Assembly (NCBI GenBank): GCA_035539855.1
Contig: DATLHO010000032.1
Location: 1 to 27,594, forward strand
DNA from: DATLHO01 sp035539855
GTDB lineage: Bacteria > Bacteroidota > Ignavibacteria > OLB7
Length of the DNA: 27,594 bases
Direction of reading: 5' to 3'
Numbering within the stretch: position 1 is the first letter of the stretch; each line of letters begins with the position of its first letter. A program made the position numbers and the translations under genes. Positions 14,403-22,374 of the stretch are shown piece by piece. Below the pieces are notes generated by a model. That model searched no databases. It was not told where the DNA came from and worked only from the letters and a program-made list of their open reading frames with translations.

Positions 14403-16150
14403 CATCGCCGCACAATCCGAAACTCCACCCTCCGATTCTTCCGCCTCCCCTCATCCGTCCCATTCGGCGCGATCGGCATCGACTCGCCATAGCGATGCGT
14501 GTGCAGGCGCGCGGCATCGATGCCCTCGCCGACGAGCCATGCGACGACCGAGGCGACCCGGGCATCCGAGAGGCGCTCGTTGGCAACGGCCGAGCCGATG
14601 CCGTCGGTGTGCCCCGAGATCTCGATCTCGAGCGCGGGGTTGACCTCGAGCAGCCCGGCGAGTCGATCGAGCTCGGGGTAGGACTCCGGACGCAGGTCGG
14701 CCTTCGCGAAGTCGAAGAAGATGTTCTGCAGCGCGATCACCTGGCCTGCCTCGAACGGAACCATCGCCAGGTCGCGGCTCTGTTCGATGAAGTGCTCGAG
14801 GGTCGTGACGTCGACGTTGTCGCCGATGCCGAGGAAGCCGTCGGCCTCCGCCCGGAACGCGTAGACCGATCCCGCGGGCAACGCGATCGCGTACGATCCG
14901 GTGCGCGGATCGGTACGTGCGGTGCCGATCTCGAGTCCATCGGGGAGCGTCTCGTAGCGGATCGTCGCTTCGACCGGATCGCCGGTCTCGCTGTTGACGA
15001 CGCGGCCGGAGACGAGCGCGACGGGCTGCGGTCGCACCGACGCCGGCAGCGACACGCGCACCAGATCGCTCTCACCGATCGCGTTGCTCGCGGAGCCGAA
15101 GTAGACGAATTCTCCGCTGGCCGGGATGACGTAGTAGGCATCCCATTCGCCGGAGTTGATCGTCGGACCCAGATTCACCGGGGGAGTCCAGTTGCGCCAC
15201 GTCGCATCGAGCCGCCGCGTCACGAAGATGTCCGCATCGCCGAAGCCGCCGTGGCCCTTGCTCGCGAAGTACAGGGTCACGCCGTCGGCCGCGAGGAAGG
15301 GCGCGAAGTCGGCATCGGGCGTGTTGACGGAGGCGCCGAGACTCATCGGCTCGCTCCACCCGCCGTCGCCGCCGCGGAAGCTGACGAAGAGATCCTGCCG
15401 GCCGAGTCCGCCCTCGCGCTCGAGCGACATGACGATCGTGCCGCCGTCGCTGCCGAGACAGCTCGAGACCGACCGCGAGCGCGAGTAGTAGTTGGTGATG
15501 CGCAGTGGCTCCGGCGTGCTCCAGCCGTCGCGCGTGCGGTGCGCGAGCGCCAGCCCGGTGACGATCGAGCTGTTGCCGAGATAGCGACCGCCGACGAGCA
15601 GCGTGTTGCCGTCGGGCGTGACCGACTCGACGAAGTTGTTGTACGGATTGGTCAGTGGCTCGGGCATCCGCACCGCCGGCGACCAGCCGCCGCTCGAATC
15701 CGCGTGTGAGTACCAGATGTCCTGGTTGCCGCGCGCGCCGCCGCGCGTGAAGAAGAGCGTGCGCCCGTCGGGGGCGATCACCGGTCCGAGCTCGGTGCCT
15801 CGCGAGTTCACCGAGGGTCCGAGGTTCTGCGGACGGTGCCGCGCGGACGGGTCCTCGCTTTCGATCTCCGAGACGATGTCGCCGATGGCCATGACGTCAC
15901 GTCCGGCGCTGGCCGGCGCAAGCGACGTGTCGGCGGCTGGCTGGGATCGGGCGGTCGTGGAGCCTACGGAGATGATGAGGAGAAGAAGTGCGGCGAGAGA
16001 CGCACCGCGAGACGCGACGCGTGAGGCATTGCGCACTGCGGCGCGTGCCGAACTATTCAAGGAGTTGGTTGGGGCACTACGCAACGCGACGGTGTGCCGG
16101 CTCGCATCGACGCGGAGCGGGCGCACCCGTGGGGCACGACAGGGAAGCAT
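14402..16150 (-). CDS. PD40 beta-propeller and OmpA-like protein (PorE-like architecture)
   Basis: Up to 582 residues. A signal-peptide-like segment (SLAALLLLIISVGSTTARSQ) lies at about 50-70, so the true start may be internal: TTG at 16060 or GTG at 16036. Residues of about 105-365 carry repeated PD40 (WD40-like) blades such as APDGRTLFFTRGG, TPDGNTLLVGG, AADGVTLYFASKGHGGFGDADIFV. A carboxypeptidase regulatory-like domain follows at about 380-455 (VSGRVVNSETGDPVEATI), then an OmpA peptidoglycan-binding domain from about 465 (ISGHTDGIGS, NRRVEFRI with the ligand Asp and Arg). Propeller-CRD-OmpA is the order in the T9SS component PorE, but the TPR part of PorE is absent. It probably links outer membrane assemblies to peptidoglycan. 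Confidence 0.85.
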   Translation of the reverse strand: MLPCRAPRVRPLRVDASRHTVALRSAPTNSLNSSARAAVRNASRVASRGASLAALLLLIISVGSTTARSQPAADTSLAPASAGRDVMAIGDIVSEIESEDPSARHRPQNLGPSVNSRGTELGPVIAPDGRTLFFTRGGARGNQDIWYSHADSSGGWSPAVRMPEPLTNPYNNFVESVTPDGNTLLVGGRYLGNSSIVTGLALAHRTRDGWSTPEPLRITNYYSRSRSVSSCLGSDGGTIVMSLEREGGLGRQDLFVSFRGGDGGWSEPMSLGASVNTPDADFAPFLAADGVTLYFASKGHGGFGDADIFVTRRLDATWRNWTPPVNLGPTINSGEWDAYYVIPASGEFVYFGSASNAIGESDLVRVSLPASVRPQPVALVSGRVVNSETGDPVEATIRYETLPDGLEIGTARTDPRTGSYAIALPAGSVYAFRAEADGFLGIGDNVDVTTLEHFIEQSRDLAMVPFEAGQVIALQNIFFDFAKADLRPESYPELDRLAGLLEVNPALEIEISGHTDGIGSAVANERLSDARVASVVAWLVGEGIDAARLHTHRYGESMPIAPNGTDEGRRKNRRVEFRIVRR

Positions 16151-16416
16151 GAGCTGGACCTCTCACTGATCAGGGAGCTCGTCGCGAACCGCCGCGTCTC
16201 GATGGACCGACGCGGCACGACGCGATTGCCCGTGCAGGGAACACGAGCGTGAGCGGGGGAAATCGCCTGGGAAACCGGGAAACGAAAAGCGATGGAAACT
16301 GGACCGGGCGCAATATGCCCAAACGTCATCGATCGCTGCAAGTGGGATTCCGTCGTGTGGACGTAAATCTCTGCTGCAAACAGCCTCCGCACTGCCGAGA
16401 TTCCCCTCTTTTCACC

Positions 16417-16869
16417 ATGAACACCATCTATACGATCGGCCACGGCCGCTCGCCCATCGACGCGTTCATCGCGAATCTGACCCGCCGCGGCGTCGCCGTC
16501 GTGTGCGACGTGCGCAGCGCGCCGCGCTCTCGGTGGCCGCAGTTCAACCAGGCCGCGCTCGCGCGCGCGCTGGCCGCGGCCGGCATCGGCTACGAGCACC
16601 TTCCGGAGTGCGGCGGCAAGGTCATCGCGCCGCCGCAGGAGCTCGCCCGCGGTCTCGATCGGATCGTCGAGCTCGCGCGCGAGGCGCCGATCGCGATCAT
16701 GTGCTCGGAGAGCCGCCCGTTGACGACCCACGCGACTCCGCGTGCGAACTGCCATCGCGTCGCAATGCTCTCGATCCCGCTGAAGAAGCGCGGCGCGCAC
16801 GTCGAGCACATCCTCCCCGACGGGGAGACGATCGAGCTCGACGAGGAGCGGGTGCCATCGGAGTGGTGA
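16417..16869 (+). CDS. DUF488 domain protein
   Basis: A 150-residue cytosolic protein. DUF488 signatures: IYTIGHGRSPIDAFI at the start, VVCDVRSAPRSRWPQFNQ, GIGYEHLPECGG, and a late MCSESRP...ANCHR block (family norm: CAE..P..CHR). The Cys and His positions suggest a metal or thiol site, but the family's biochemical role is not established. The frame is open from 16249, yet ATG 16417 starts directly at the conserved MNTIYTIGH, so I chose it. It diverges from the PD40-OmpA gene and converges with the DUF1573 gene. No operon partner. Confidence 0.85.
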   Translation: MNTIYTIGHGRSPIDAFIANLTRRGVAVVCDVRSAPRSRWPQFNQAALARALAAAGIGYEHLPECGGKVIAPPQELARGLDRIVELAREAPIAIMCSESRPLTTHATPRANCHRVAMLSIPLKKRGAHVEHILPDGETIELDEERVPSEW

Positions 16870-16937
16870 TCGCCATGCCGTCACGTCGGTGCGCAGCGCG
16901 TACGAGCGCGCGGCCGCGACGCGATGGCCTGCCTCTT

Positions 16938-17648
16938 CTACTTTGTCTCGGGCGCGTAGAACCACATGACGTGGAGCTCGCTGTCGAGCTGGCTGGACGT
17001 CGTCAGCAGCACGCGGGCCGACGGGAACTCCTCTCCGCCGAGCACGGCAACGCGGGCGGTGACGCGCAGCGTCTCGCCGGGCGCGAGAACGCGCGGCTCG
17101 TGGACGTCGAATCGAACGTCGAGTCCACGCATCTCCTCGGCGAGCGGAGGCTGCACCGTCAATGGCATCTCGCCGATGTTCTCGAGCTCGATCGTCCACG
17201 CGCAGTCTCCATCGCAGGGCTCGCGATGCACCGTGTTGATCAGCGAGCGCAGGCGGACGTCGTGTCGGAACGAGACGCGCACGGTGACATCGACGACAGG
17301 GCGCACGGGATCGTTGGTCGTGATCGTCAGCGCCTTGGACCACGCCTCGGCGACCTGTCCGCTCGTCTCGATCGTCAACTGCACGCGTGCGGTGTCGCCG
17401 GGACCGAGCTCGCGTCGGTCGGGCTCGCCAACGAGGCAGCCGCAGCCGGAGCCGATCGCGATGATCACGAGCGTATCGCTGCCGCTGTTGGTGATTGCCA
17501 GATCGCGCACGAAGCGACCGGGTCGGCCGCGGCCGAGATCGACCTGCTCACCGCCGACGACGTGCACGCGAGGCGCGGCGTTTGCGGCGCAAACGGCTGC
17601 CGCGAAGGCGATCGCGATCAGGAGGCAACGGTGTAGCGAGAGGATCAT
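16938..17648 (-). CDS. Secreted DUF1573 protein
   Basis: A 236-residue protein. It has an N-terminal signal peptide (MILSLHRCLLIAIAFAAAVCAANA). An Ig-like DUF1573 domain follows: FVRDLAITNSGSDTLVIIAI, then the hallmark GSGCGC at about 67-71, then LGPGDTARVQLTIETSGQ and ITTNDPVRPV. The second half (about 140-236) looks like a second beta-sandwich. The family is common in Bacteroidota and Planctomycetes envelopes and has no assigned function. The frame opens upstream to 17864, but that would place the start inside the divergent M23 gene; MILSLH at 17648 begins the signal peptide. It probably shares a short divergent promoter region with the peptidase. Confidence 0.82.
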   Translation of the reverse strand: MILSLHRCLLIAIAFAAAVCAANAAPRVHVVGGEQVDLGRGRPGRFVRDLAITNSGSDTLVIIAIGSGCGCLVGEPDRRELGPGDTARVQLTIETSGQVAEAWSKALTITTNDPVRPVVDVTVRVSFRHDVRLRSLINTVHREPCDGDCAWTIELENIGEMPLTVQPPLAEEMRGLDVRFDVHEPRVLAPGETLRVTARVAVLGGEEFPSARVLLTTSSQLDSELHVMWFYAPETK

Positions 17649-17667
17649 GGAGGGGATGGGCAAGCCA

Positions 17668-17697
17668 TTGGCGAATTCGATGAGACGGCCGTAGGTT
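17668..17697 (+). promoter_or_regulatory. Possible promoter of the M23 peptidase gene
   Basis: TTGGCG (17668-17673) and TAGGTT (17692-17697) are separated by 18 bases and lie 36 bases upstream of the ATG. Each hexamer matches the sigma-70 consensus only in part. This is a by-eye call. Confidence 0.3.
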
Positions 17698-17733
17698 AGG
17701 CGCTCATCCGGAAACTCACAACACCAGGAATCC

Positions 17734-18822
17734 ATGACCCGAGCGATACCGACGACCCGGCCGCTGCGTCGTTCGTTGTGGCTTCCCGCACTTCTCGTCC
17801 TCGCCGGATTCGTCGCCGGCGGGCGCAGCGCCGCCGCGATCGACCTTATTCTGCCGACGAGCAACGACGCGCTCTTCCGCGGGGAGGACAGCGTGTTCTA
17901 CATGCCGACGGCCGCCAGGCGCGACGAGGCATGGAACAGCGGGAAGTTCGGCTTCGTGCGCAATCCCCGCTCGACGCGCGAGGGCACGATCCACCTGCGG
18001 CATCACGCCGGCATCGATATCCGCCCGCTGTATCGCGATCGCCAGGGCCGCCCGCTCGATTCGGTGATGTCGGTCGCCGACGGCATCGTCGTCTACACCA
18101 ACGACACGTCCGGACATTCGAACTACGGCCGGTACGTCGTCGTCGAGCACGTCTGGGATGGCTCTCGCTACTACAGTCTGTACGCGCACCTCGACGAGAT
18201 CTGGGTCGACTCCGGCGCCATCGTCGAGCAGGGCGCGCTGCTCGGCCGCCTCGGCTATACCGGTGACGGCATCAACCGCGAGCGGGCCCACCTGCACTTC
18301 GAGATCAACCTGCTGCTGCACGAACGCTTCGACGAGTGGTTCCCGGTGGGCTTTCGCGGCGAGGTCAACCGCCACGGCTCGTTCAACGGACTCAACCTGA
18401 TGGCCATTGACGTCGGGCGGCTGTACCTCGCGCTGCGCGAGAACCCGTCGCTGAGCATCGCGGAGTTCGTCGCGGGAGAGATTCCCTTCTACACGGTGAC
18501 CGTTCCGCGCGGGACCGTCATCGACATGGCGCGGCGGTATCCGTGGCTCGTCACCGCCGAGCCCGGCGAGGAGCATCGATCGTGGACGATCTACTTCGCG
18601 CAGCACGGGCTTCCGTTGAAGATCGAGCCCTCGCTCGAGGTCGTCGAGAGGCCCCGGCCGTTCGTCATCCAGATCTCGAAGCTTCCGTACGGCTGGCTCA
18701 CCAAGTCGATTCTCGCCGGCCACGGCGAGAACTACTCGCTCTCGCGCCAGGGAGAGCGCCTGATCGAGCTGATGACCGCGCAGCCCGATCTGCGCGCCGA
18801 AACCGGGCTGAAAGGCCGGTAG
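17734..18822 (+). CDS. M23-family (LytM/lysostaphin-type) peptidase, secreted
   Basis: A 362-residue protein with an N-terminal hydrophobic export signal (about 13-35, SLWLPALLVLAGFVAGG). The metallopeptidase domain has the HxxxD zinc motif HAGID (about 91-95), SVADGIVVYTN, GRYVVVEH, YYSLYAHLD, a G-rich turn, and the HxH motif AHLHFEI (about 186-188). All zinc and catalytic positions look present, so it should cleave peptidoglycan cross-links. The region after about 230 is not recognised; residues 250-290 (FYTVTVPRGTVIDMARRYPWL) vaguely suggest a LysM-like fold. The family also includes division-site EnvC/NlpD-type activators that have lost activity; intact zinc ligands argue against that here. 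Confidence 0.88.
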   Translation: MTRAIPTTRPLRRSLWLPALLVLAGFVAGGRSAAAIDLILPTSNDALFRGEDSVFYMPTAARRDEAWNSGKFGFVRNPRSTREGTIHLRHHAGIDIRPLYRDRQGRPLDSVMSVADGIVVYTNDTSGHSNYGRYVVVEHVWDGSRYYSLYAHLDEIWVDSGAIVEQGALLGRLGYTGDGINRERAHLHFEINLLLHERFDEWFPVGFRGEVNRHGSFNGLNLMAIDVGRLYLALRENPSLSIAEFVAGEIPFYTVTVPRGTVIDMARRYPWLVTAEPGEEHRSWTIYFAQHGLPLKIEPSLEVVERPRPFVIQISKLPYGWLTKSILAGHGENYSLSRQGERLIELMTAQPDLRAETGLKGR

Positions 18823-18832
18823 CGGCCGTTTT
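18814..18832 (+). terminator. Weak terminator-like hairpin at the M23 gene end
   Basis: GGCCG (18814-18818) and CGGCC (18823-18827) pair around GTAG, followed by GTTTT. The stem is short and includes the stop codon of the peptidase gene. Plausible but weak. Confidence 0.3.
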
Positions 18833-18942
18833 GCGCCATCCGACTTGGGCGTGATTCTTGTCGGAATGTTGATCGCTCTCGCGTCTCGGGCACGTGCGCG
18901 GGGGCGACGAACGTGAAACACCACCGATCGAGGAGGAGCACT

Positions 18943-19767
18943 ATGGATCGCTCGTATGATCGTGACCGCGAGGACCGTTCGCGCTATCGCAGCGGCGACT
19001 GGGATCGCGGTGAGGAGTATCGACGCCGGGACTGGGAGGATCGCTCCCGCGACTGGGGTCGCAGGACCGGCAATCGCGTCGAGAACTGGGCGGAGCGCAC
19101 GGGAGACCGGCTCGAGAACTGGGCCGACCGCGCGGGCAACCAGGTCCGCTCGTGGTTCGATGACGATGATGACCGCCGTCGCGGCGAGAGCCGCTACACG
19201 AGTTACGACACCGACCGGGGCGACCGCGATCGCCTGTCGACGTCGTACAACTACGGACGCAAAAGTGAACGCGACCTGAATCGGGGAGGCACGGTCCGTC
19301 GTGACTACGACTTTGGCCGCCGCCACCTCGAGGATTCCGGCTACAGCGACCGATGGCACGGCCGCGACAACGACAACGACTGGAGCCGCGAGCATCCGCG
19401 CTCGCGCCAGTACGGTCCCACATCGCAGAGCTCGCTCTACGACACCCCGAACCGCAGCAGCTACGGCTCGAGCGGCACGTGGGGCACGCGGAGCGAGTAT
19501 CGCGGCGATCGTGACCGCGACCTCGATCGCGAGCGCGACTGGCGCAGCGACCGCGGCAGCGAGTGGCGCGGCGACCTGCGGAACGACACGAACCCCGAGG
19601 ACCGCGGCATGTTCGAGCGCGCCGGCGACGAGGTCCGCTCGTGGTTCGGCGACGACGACGCCGAGCGCCGCCGTCGCATGGACGAGCGCCGCGACCGCGC
19701 AGAGGATCGCCGCGAGGATCGCCGTGAGAGCTACGGCCGCAGCCGCGACGACAGCACCTGGTGGTGA
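18943..19767 (+). CDS. Highly charged hydrophilin-like protein with SWFGD motif
   Basis: A 274-residue protein, extremely rich in Arg, Asp, Glu, Ser, Tyr and Gly, without signal peptide or hydrophobic core, so probably disordered. A very strong ribosome site (GAGGAGGAG, 5 bases before ATG) fixes the start and suggests high expression. Residues 41-73 are three 11-residue repeats: RTGNRVENWAE, RTGDRLENWAD, RAGNQVRSWFD. A fourth copy near the C-terminus (226-236) reads RAGDEVRSWFG and continues DDDAERRRRMDE, the SWFGD motif seen in a family of uncharacterised bacterial proteins, some with BON domains. Undecamer repeats with this polarity resemble LEA-type amphipathic helices. A desiccation or osmotic stress role is inference only. 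It stands alone, between a weak hairpin and a strong terminator. Confidence 0.82.
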   Translation: MDRSYDRDREDRSRYRSGDWDRGEEYRRRDWEDRSRDWGRRTGNRVENWAERTGDRLENWADRAGNQVRSWFDDDDDRRRGESRYTSYDTDRGDRDRLSTSYNYGRKSERDLNRGGTVRRDYDFGRRHLEDSGYSDRWHGRDNDNDWSREHPRSRQYGPTSQSSLYDTPNRSSYGSSGTWGTRSEYRGDRDRDLDRERDWRSDRGSEWRGDLRNDTNPEDRGMFERAGDEVRSWFGDDDAERRRRMDERRDRAEDRREDRRESYGRSRDDSTWW

Positions 19768-19812
19768 TCGTCGCACGCGCGCGAGGCGACTCGCTCGCGT
19801 GACGGCCGCTTC

Positions 19813-19853
19813 AACGGGCGCCTCGTACCACGGGGCGCCCGTTCTGTTATCTT
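19813..19853 (+). terminator. Intrinsic terminator after the SWFGD protein gene
   Basis: AACGGGCGCC (19813-19822) and GGCGCCCGTT (19834-19843) form a perfect 10-bp stem with an 11-base loop, followed by CTGTTATCTT. It lies 45 bases after the stop. The T-rich tail also contains TATCTT (19848-19853), a possible -10 element for greB 22 bases downstream. Confidence 0.7.
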
Positions 19854-19874
19854 CTCAGCAACGACCACGAGACG

Positions 19875-20564
19875 ATGAGACGCAAAGCCCTTCCCCACCG
19901 ACCCGATTCGACCCGTTCGAATTACATCACCGCCGAGGGCTACCGACGCCTTCGCGAGGAGATGCGGCAGTTGTGGCAGGAGGAGCGTCCGAAGGTCACC
20001 CAGGCGGTCTCCGATGCGGCGGCCCTCGGCGACCGCTCCGAGAACGCGGAGTACATCTACGGGAAGAAGCGGCTGCGCCAGATCGACGGACGCCTGCACT
20101 ACCTGAAGAAGCGCCTCGAGGCGCTCACCGTCGTGACGCCGTCGCAGGCGAACGCCGGCAAGGTGTACTTCGGCGCGTGGGTGCGCCTCGAAAGTGAGAA
20201 GGGAACGATGGTGCGCTATCGCATCGTCGGACCCGACGAGATCGACCTCGATCGCGGGATGATCAGCATGGACTCCCCGCTCGGCAAGGCGCTGATGCGT
20301 CGCGAGGTCGGCGAGACGATCACCGTGCAGCGGCCCATCGGTGACCTGAGCTACCGGATCCTCGAGGTGCAGTACGTGCCCTTCGACGACATGCCCGAGA
20401 CGGTCGAGCTCGATGAGGAACTCGTCGGCGCGGGCGAAGGCGCGATGGCCGATGCCGATCTCGCGGATGTCGATCTCGACCATGTCGATGTCGATCTCGA
20501 CGTCGCCGATCTCGACGAGGAGCTGGATCTCGGCGACCTGGACAAGGAGCTGGGCGACGCATGA
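19875..20564 (+). CDS. greB: Transcription elongation factor GreB with acidic C-terminal extension
   Basis: A 229-residue protein. Residues 1-85 form the Gre coiled coil: NYITAEGYRRLREEMRQLWQEERP, then ALGDRSENAEYIYGKKRLRQID. The acidic tip residues (Asp53, Glu56 in GDRSENAEY) that coordinate the second magnesium ion in RNA polymerase are present. The wording is GreB-like, not GreA-like. Residues 95-168 are the FKBP-like C-domain (GAWVRLE, RIVGPDEID, SPLGKALM). Gre factors are normally about 158-170 residues; here some 60 extra residues follow, almost all Asp, Glu, Leu, Val and Ala in DVDL-type repeats. The tail could mimic nucleic acid or modulate binding. The stop overlaps the next gene (ATGA), so the two are coupled. 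Confidence 0.93.
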   Translation: MRRKALPHRPDSTRSNYITAEGYRRLREEMRQLWQEERPKVTQAVSDAAALGDRSENAEYIYGKKRLRQIDGRLHYLKKRLEALTVVTPSQANAGKVYFGAWVRLESEKGTMVRYRIVGPDEIDLDRGMISMDSPLGKALMRREVGETITVQRPIGDLSYRILEVQYVPFDDMPETVELDEELVGAGEGAMADADLADVDLDHVDVDLDVADLDEELDLGDLDKELGDA

Positions 20565-21589
20565 ACCGACCGATCCAGATATCGCTCGACGCGGTCATGG
20601 CGGCCTCGGACGAGTCGCCACCGGCATTCGCGTGGGAGGAGTGGTACGAGGGCGTGGGCGGCCGCACGATCGACCTTCCGGAGGTCCGCCATTACCACGA
20701 ACTGATCTTCAACGAGCAGATCCCGCGCTTCACCGGCGAGGTCGCGCCGACGCGTCACGAGTTCGCCTCGGCTGCGGAGGCATCGGCGCACATCAAGGCG
20801 CGCGCGCTCGAGTTAGGAGCCGACATCGTCGGCATCTGCGAGATCGAGCCATCGGACATCTACCGCGGCCGCGGCGTCACCGAGCGGTATGCGATCGCGC
20901 TCGGCCAGCGGATGCGCTATCGCGAGTTCCAGACCGTGCCCTCGCGCGAGGCGGCCATCGAGTGCATGCGGATCTACTATTCGCTCGGGCAGGTGGTGAT
21001 CGACCTCGCCGACCACATCCGCTCGCTCGGATACTCCTGCGAGGTCGAGCATCCGGTCGGCGACAGCAACCTGCTGCACATCCCGATCGGCCTGAAGGCG
21101 GGCTTCGGCGAGCTTGGCCGCCACGGATCGATCATCCATCCGAAGCTTGGCCCCCTCTTCCGCATGGGCAGCGTCGCGACGTCGATTCCGATGGAGATCG
21201 ACCACCCGATCGACGCGGGGATCGCGCGCTTCTGCGACACCTGCCGCGCGTGCCGCATCTACTGTCCAGCCGACGCGGTGCCCGACGAGCGGAGTCCCGA
21301 AGCCGGCCGCGATCATCTCGGCAACGACCGGTACGTCGTCGATACCGGCCGGTGCTTCCCCTACTTCGCGAAGCACTACTACTGCTCGGCCTGCCTGCCG
21401 GTCTGCGTCTACAATCACAAGGAGTGGGCGCGCGACTTCGAGGGATTCCAGACCAGAATCTTCCCGGAGGTCATCATGACGCCGCCGCCGGCTCCCTTCG
21501 ACGGCGTCGACGCCGAGCACCGGCACGCCTACCCGCCGCTGAAGCGACAGCCCGGCGAGCCGGGCGACGATCGCGCCTCGACGGCTTGA
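20561..21589 (+). CDS. Reductive dehalogenase/QueG-like 4Fe-4S protein
   Basis: A 342-residue protein. Residues 70-220 have the cobalamin-binding fold shared by reductive dehalogenases and epoxyqueuosine reductase: IKARALELGADIVGICEIEPSDIY, LADHIRSLGY, then AGFGELGRHGSIIHPKLGPLFRM and VATSIPMEIDHPID. Two 4Fe-4S clusters are expected from C225-x2-C228-x2-C231-x3-C235-P and C265, C275-x2-C278-x3-C282. There is no twin-arginine signal, so it should be cytosolic. This is unlike respiratory dehalogenases, and the HEAT-repeat tail of QueG is also absent. Substrate is unknown: it may be a catabolic dehalogenase-type or a diverged queuosine enzyme. The start overlaps greB by 4 bases, an unusual partner. 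A hairpin follows 60 bases after the stop. Confidence 0.85.
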   Translation: MNRPIQISLDAVMAASDESPPAFAWEEWYEGVGGRTIDLPEVRHYHELIFNEQIPRFTGEVAPTRHEFASAAEASAHIKARALELGADIVGICEIEPSDIYRGRGVTERYAIALGQRMRYREFQTVPSREAAIECMRIYYSLGQVVIDLADHIRSLGYSCEVEHPVGDSNLLHIPIGLKAGFGELGRHGSIIHPKLGPLFRMGSVATSIPMEIDHPIDAGIARFCDTCRACRIYCPADAVPDERSPEAGRDHLGNDRYVVDTGRCFPYFAKHYYCSACLPVCVYNHKEWARDFEGFQTRIFPEVIMTPPPAPFDGVDAEHRHAYPPLKRQPGEPGDDRASTA

Positions 21590-21649
21590 TGATTGCACGA
21601 ACGCCGACTCGCGCCGCCGCAACTCGAACGCACTCGCGTAAACGGAACG

Positions 21650-21679
21650 AGCGCGATCGGCATCTCAGCCGACCGCGCT
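21650..21679. terminator. Hairpin between convergent genes
   Basis: AGCGCGATCGGC (21650-21661) pairs with GCCGACCGCGCT (21668-21679) apart from one mismatch, with a 6-base loop. It lies between the iron-sulfur protein gene (plus) and the YceI gene (minus) and could end both transcripts. No T-run. Confidence 0.5.
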
Positions 21680-21684
21680 CCGGT

Positions 21685-21733
21685 CCGTCCCCGCCTCTCG
21701 ATCCCTCAGGCCCGTCCCCGCTTCTCGATCCCC
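21685..21733. repeat. Two direct repeats, 27-bp period
   Basis: CCGTCCCCGCCTCTCGATCC (from 21685) recurs as CCGTCCCCGCTTCTCGATCC (from 21712), differing at one position within these 20 bases. It sits just after the hairpin and before the yceI stop codon. The GTCCC-rich wording recalls the octamer array at 14339-14402. Confidence 0.6.
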
Positions 21734-21745
21734 TTCGTCGTCGTC

Positions 21746-22300
21746 CTACGCCTGCTCCGCCTCGACGGTCTGGGCGACCTCCTGCTTCAGGAGCTCCACG
21801 TTGATCGTGATCTTCACCTCTTCACCGACGAGCACTCCGCCGGCCTCGAGCGCGTGGTTCCAGACGAGTCCCCAGTCCTTGCGGTTGATCGTGCCGCGGG
21901 CCTCGAAGCCGGCACTCGTCGCGCCCCAGGGGGCGGTCGCGATGCCGTTGTACTCGGCCTCGAGCACGACTGGACGGGTCACGTCGCGGATCGTCAGATC
22001 GCCGGTCAGCCGGAACGTGCGGTCGTCGATCTTCTCGACGCCCGTGCTCTTGAACTTCAGCGTCGGATACTGCTCGGTCATCAGGAAGTCCGGTGACTTC
22101 AGGTGACCGTCGCGCTGCGCCTCGCGCGTGTAGATGCTCGTCGCGTCGATCTCCACGTCGACGCTGAGGTCGAGCGGGTTGGTCTCATCGAACTCGACCG
22201 TGCCGGTGAAGTTCTCGAAGCGGCCGCGAACGTTCGAGAGCATCATGTGACGAACCTTGAACTCGAGCTGAGAGTGCGCCGGGTCGATGTGCCATGCCAT
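21746..22300 (-). CDS. YceI family protein (lipocalin-like, polyisoprenoid-binding type)
   Basis: A 184-residue protein: WHIDPAHSQLEFKVRHMMLSNVRGRFENFTGTV at the start, then LDLSVDVEIDATSIYTREAQRDGHLKSPDFL, LTGDLTIRDVTRPVVLEAEYNG and GFEARGTINRKDWGL. These are the hallmark segments of the YceI beta-barrel, which binds isoprenoid lipids such as ubiquinone precursors in characterised members. No signal peptide is visible, unlike periplasmic E. coli YceI, so it is probably cytoplasmic, as in many short members. The ATG at 22300 has GAGG upstream and starts MAWHIDPAHS as in relatives; the frame extends to 22330 without support. A good promoter and a near-perfect palindrome lie upstream. Confidence 0.93.
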   Translation of the reverse strand: MAWHIDPAHSQLEFKVRHMMLSNVRGRFENFTGTVEFDETNPLDLSVDVEIDATSIYTREAQRDGHLKSPDFLMTEQYPTLKFKSTGVEKIDDRTFRLTGDLTIRDVTRPVVLEAEYNGIATAPWGATSAGFEARGTINRKDWGLVWNHALEAGGVLVGEEVKITINVELLKQEVAQTVEAEQA

Positions 22301-22343
22301 GGTGATATCCTCGTGGGAGTTGAGTGTCAATTACCTGTCAGAA

Positions 22344-22374
22344 CAAATATACGTCATAACAATAGTCGTTGCAA
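22344..22374 (-). promoter_or_regulatory. Promoter of the yceI-like gene
   Basis: On the minus strand TTGCAA (22374-22369), a 17-base spacer and TATATT (22351-22346) form a good sigma-70-type promoter, in an AT-rich island within GC-rich DNA. The -10 region reads TATATTTG, an exact match to the TAnnTTTG element of Bacteroidota promoters, with TTG 20 bases upstream. The leader to the ATG is about 38 bases. Confidence 0.65.
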
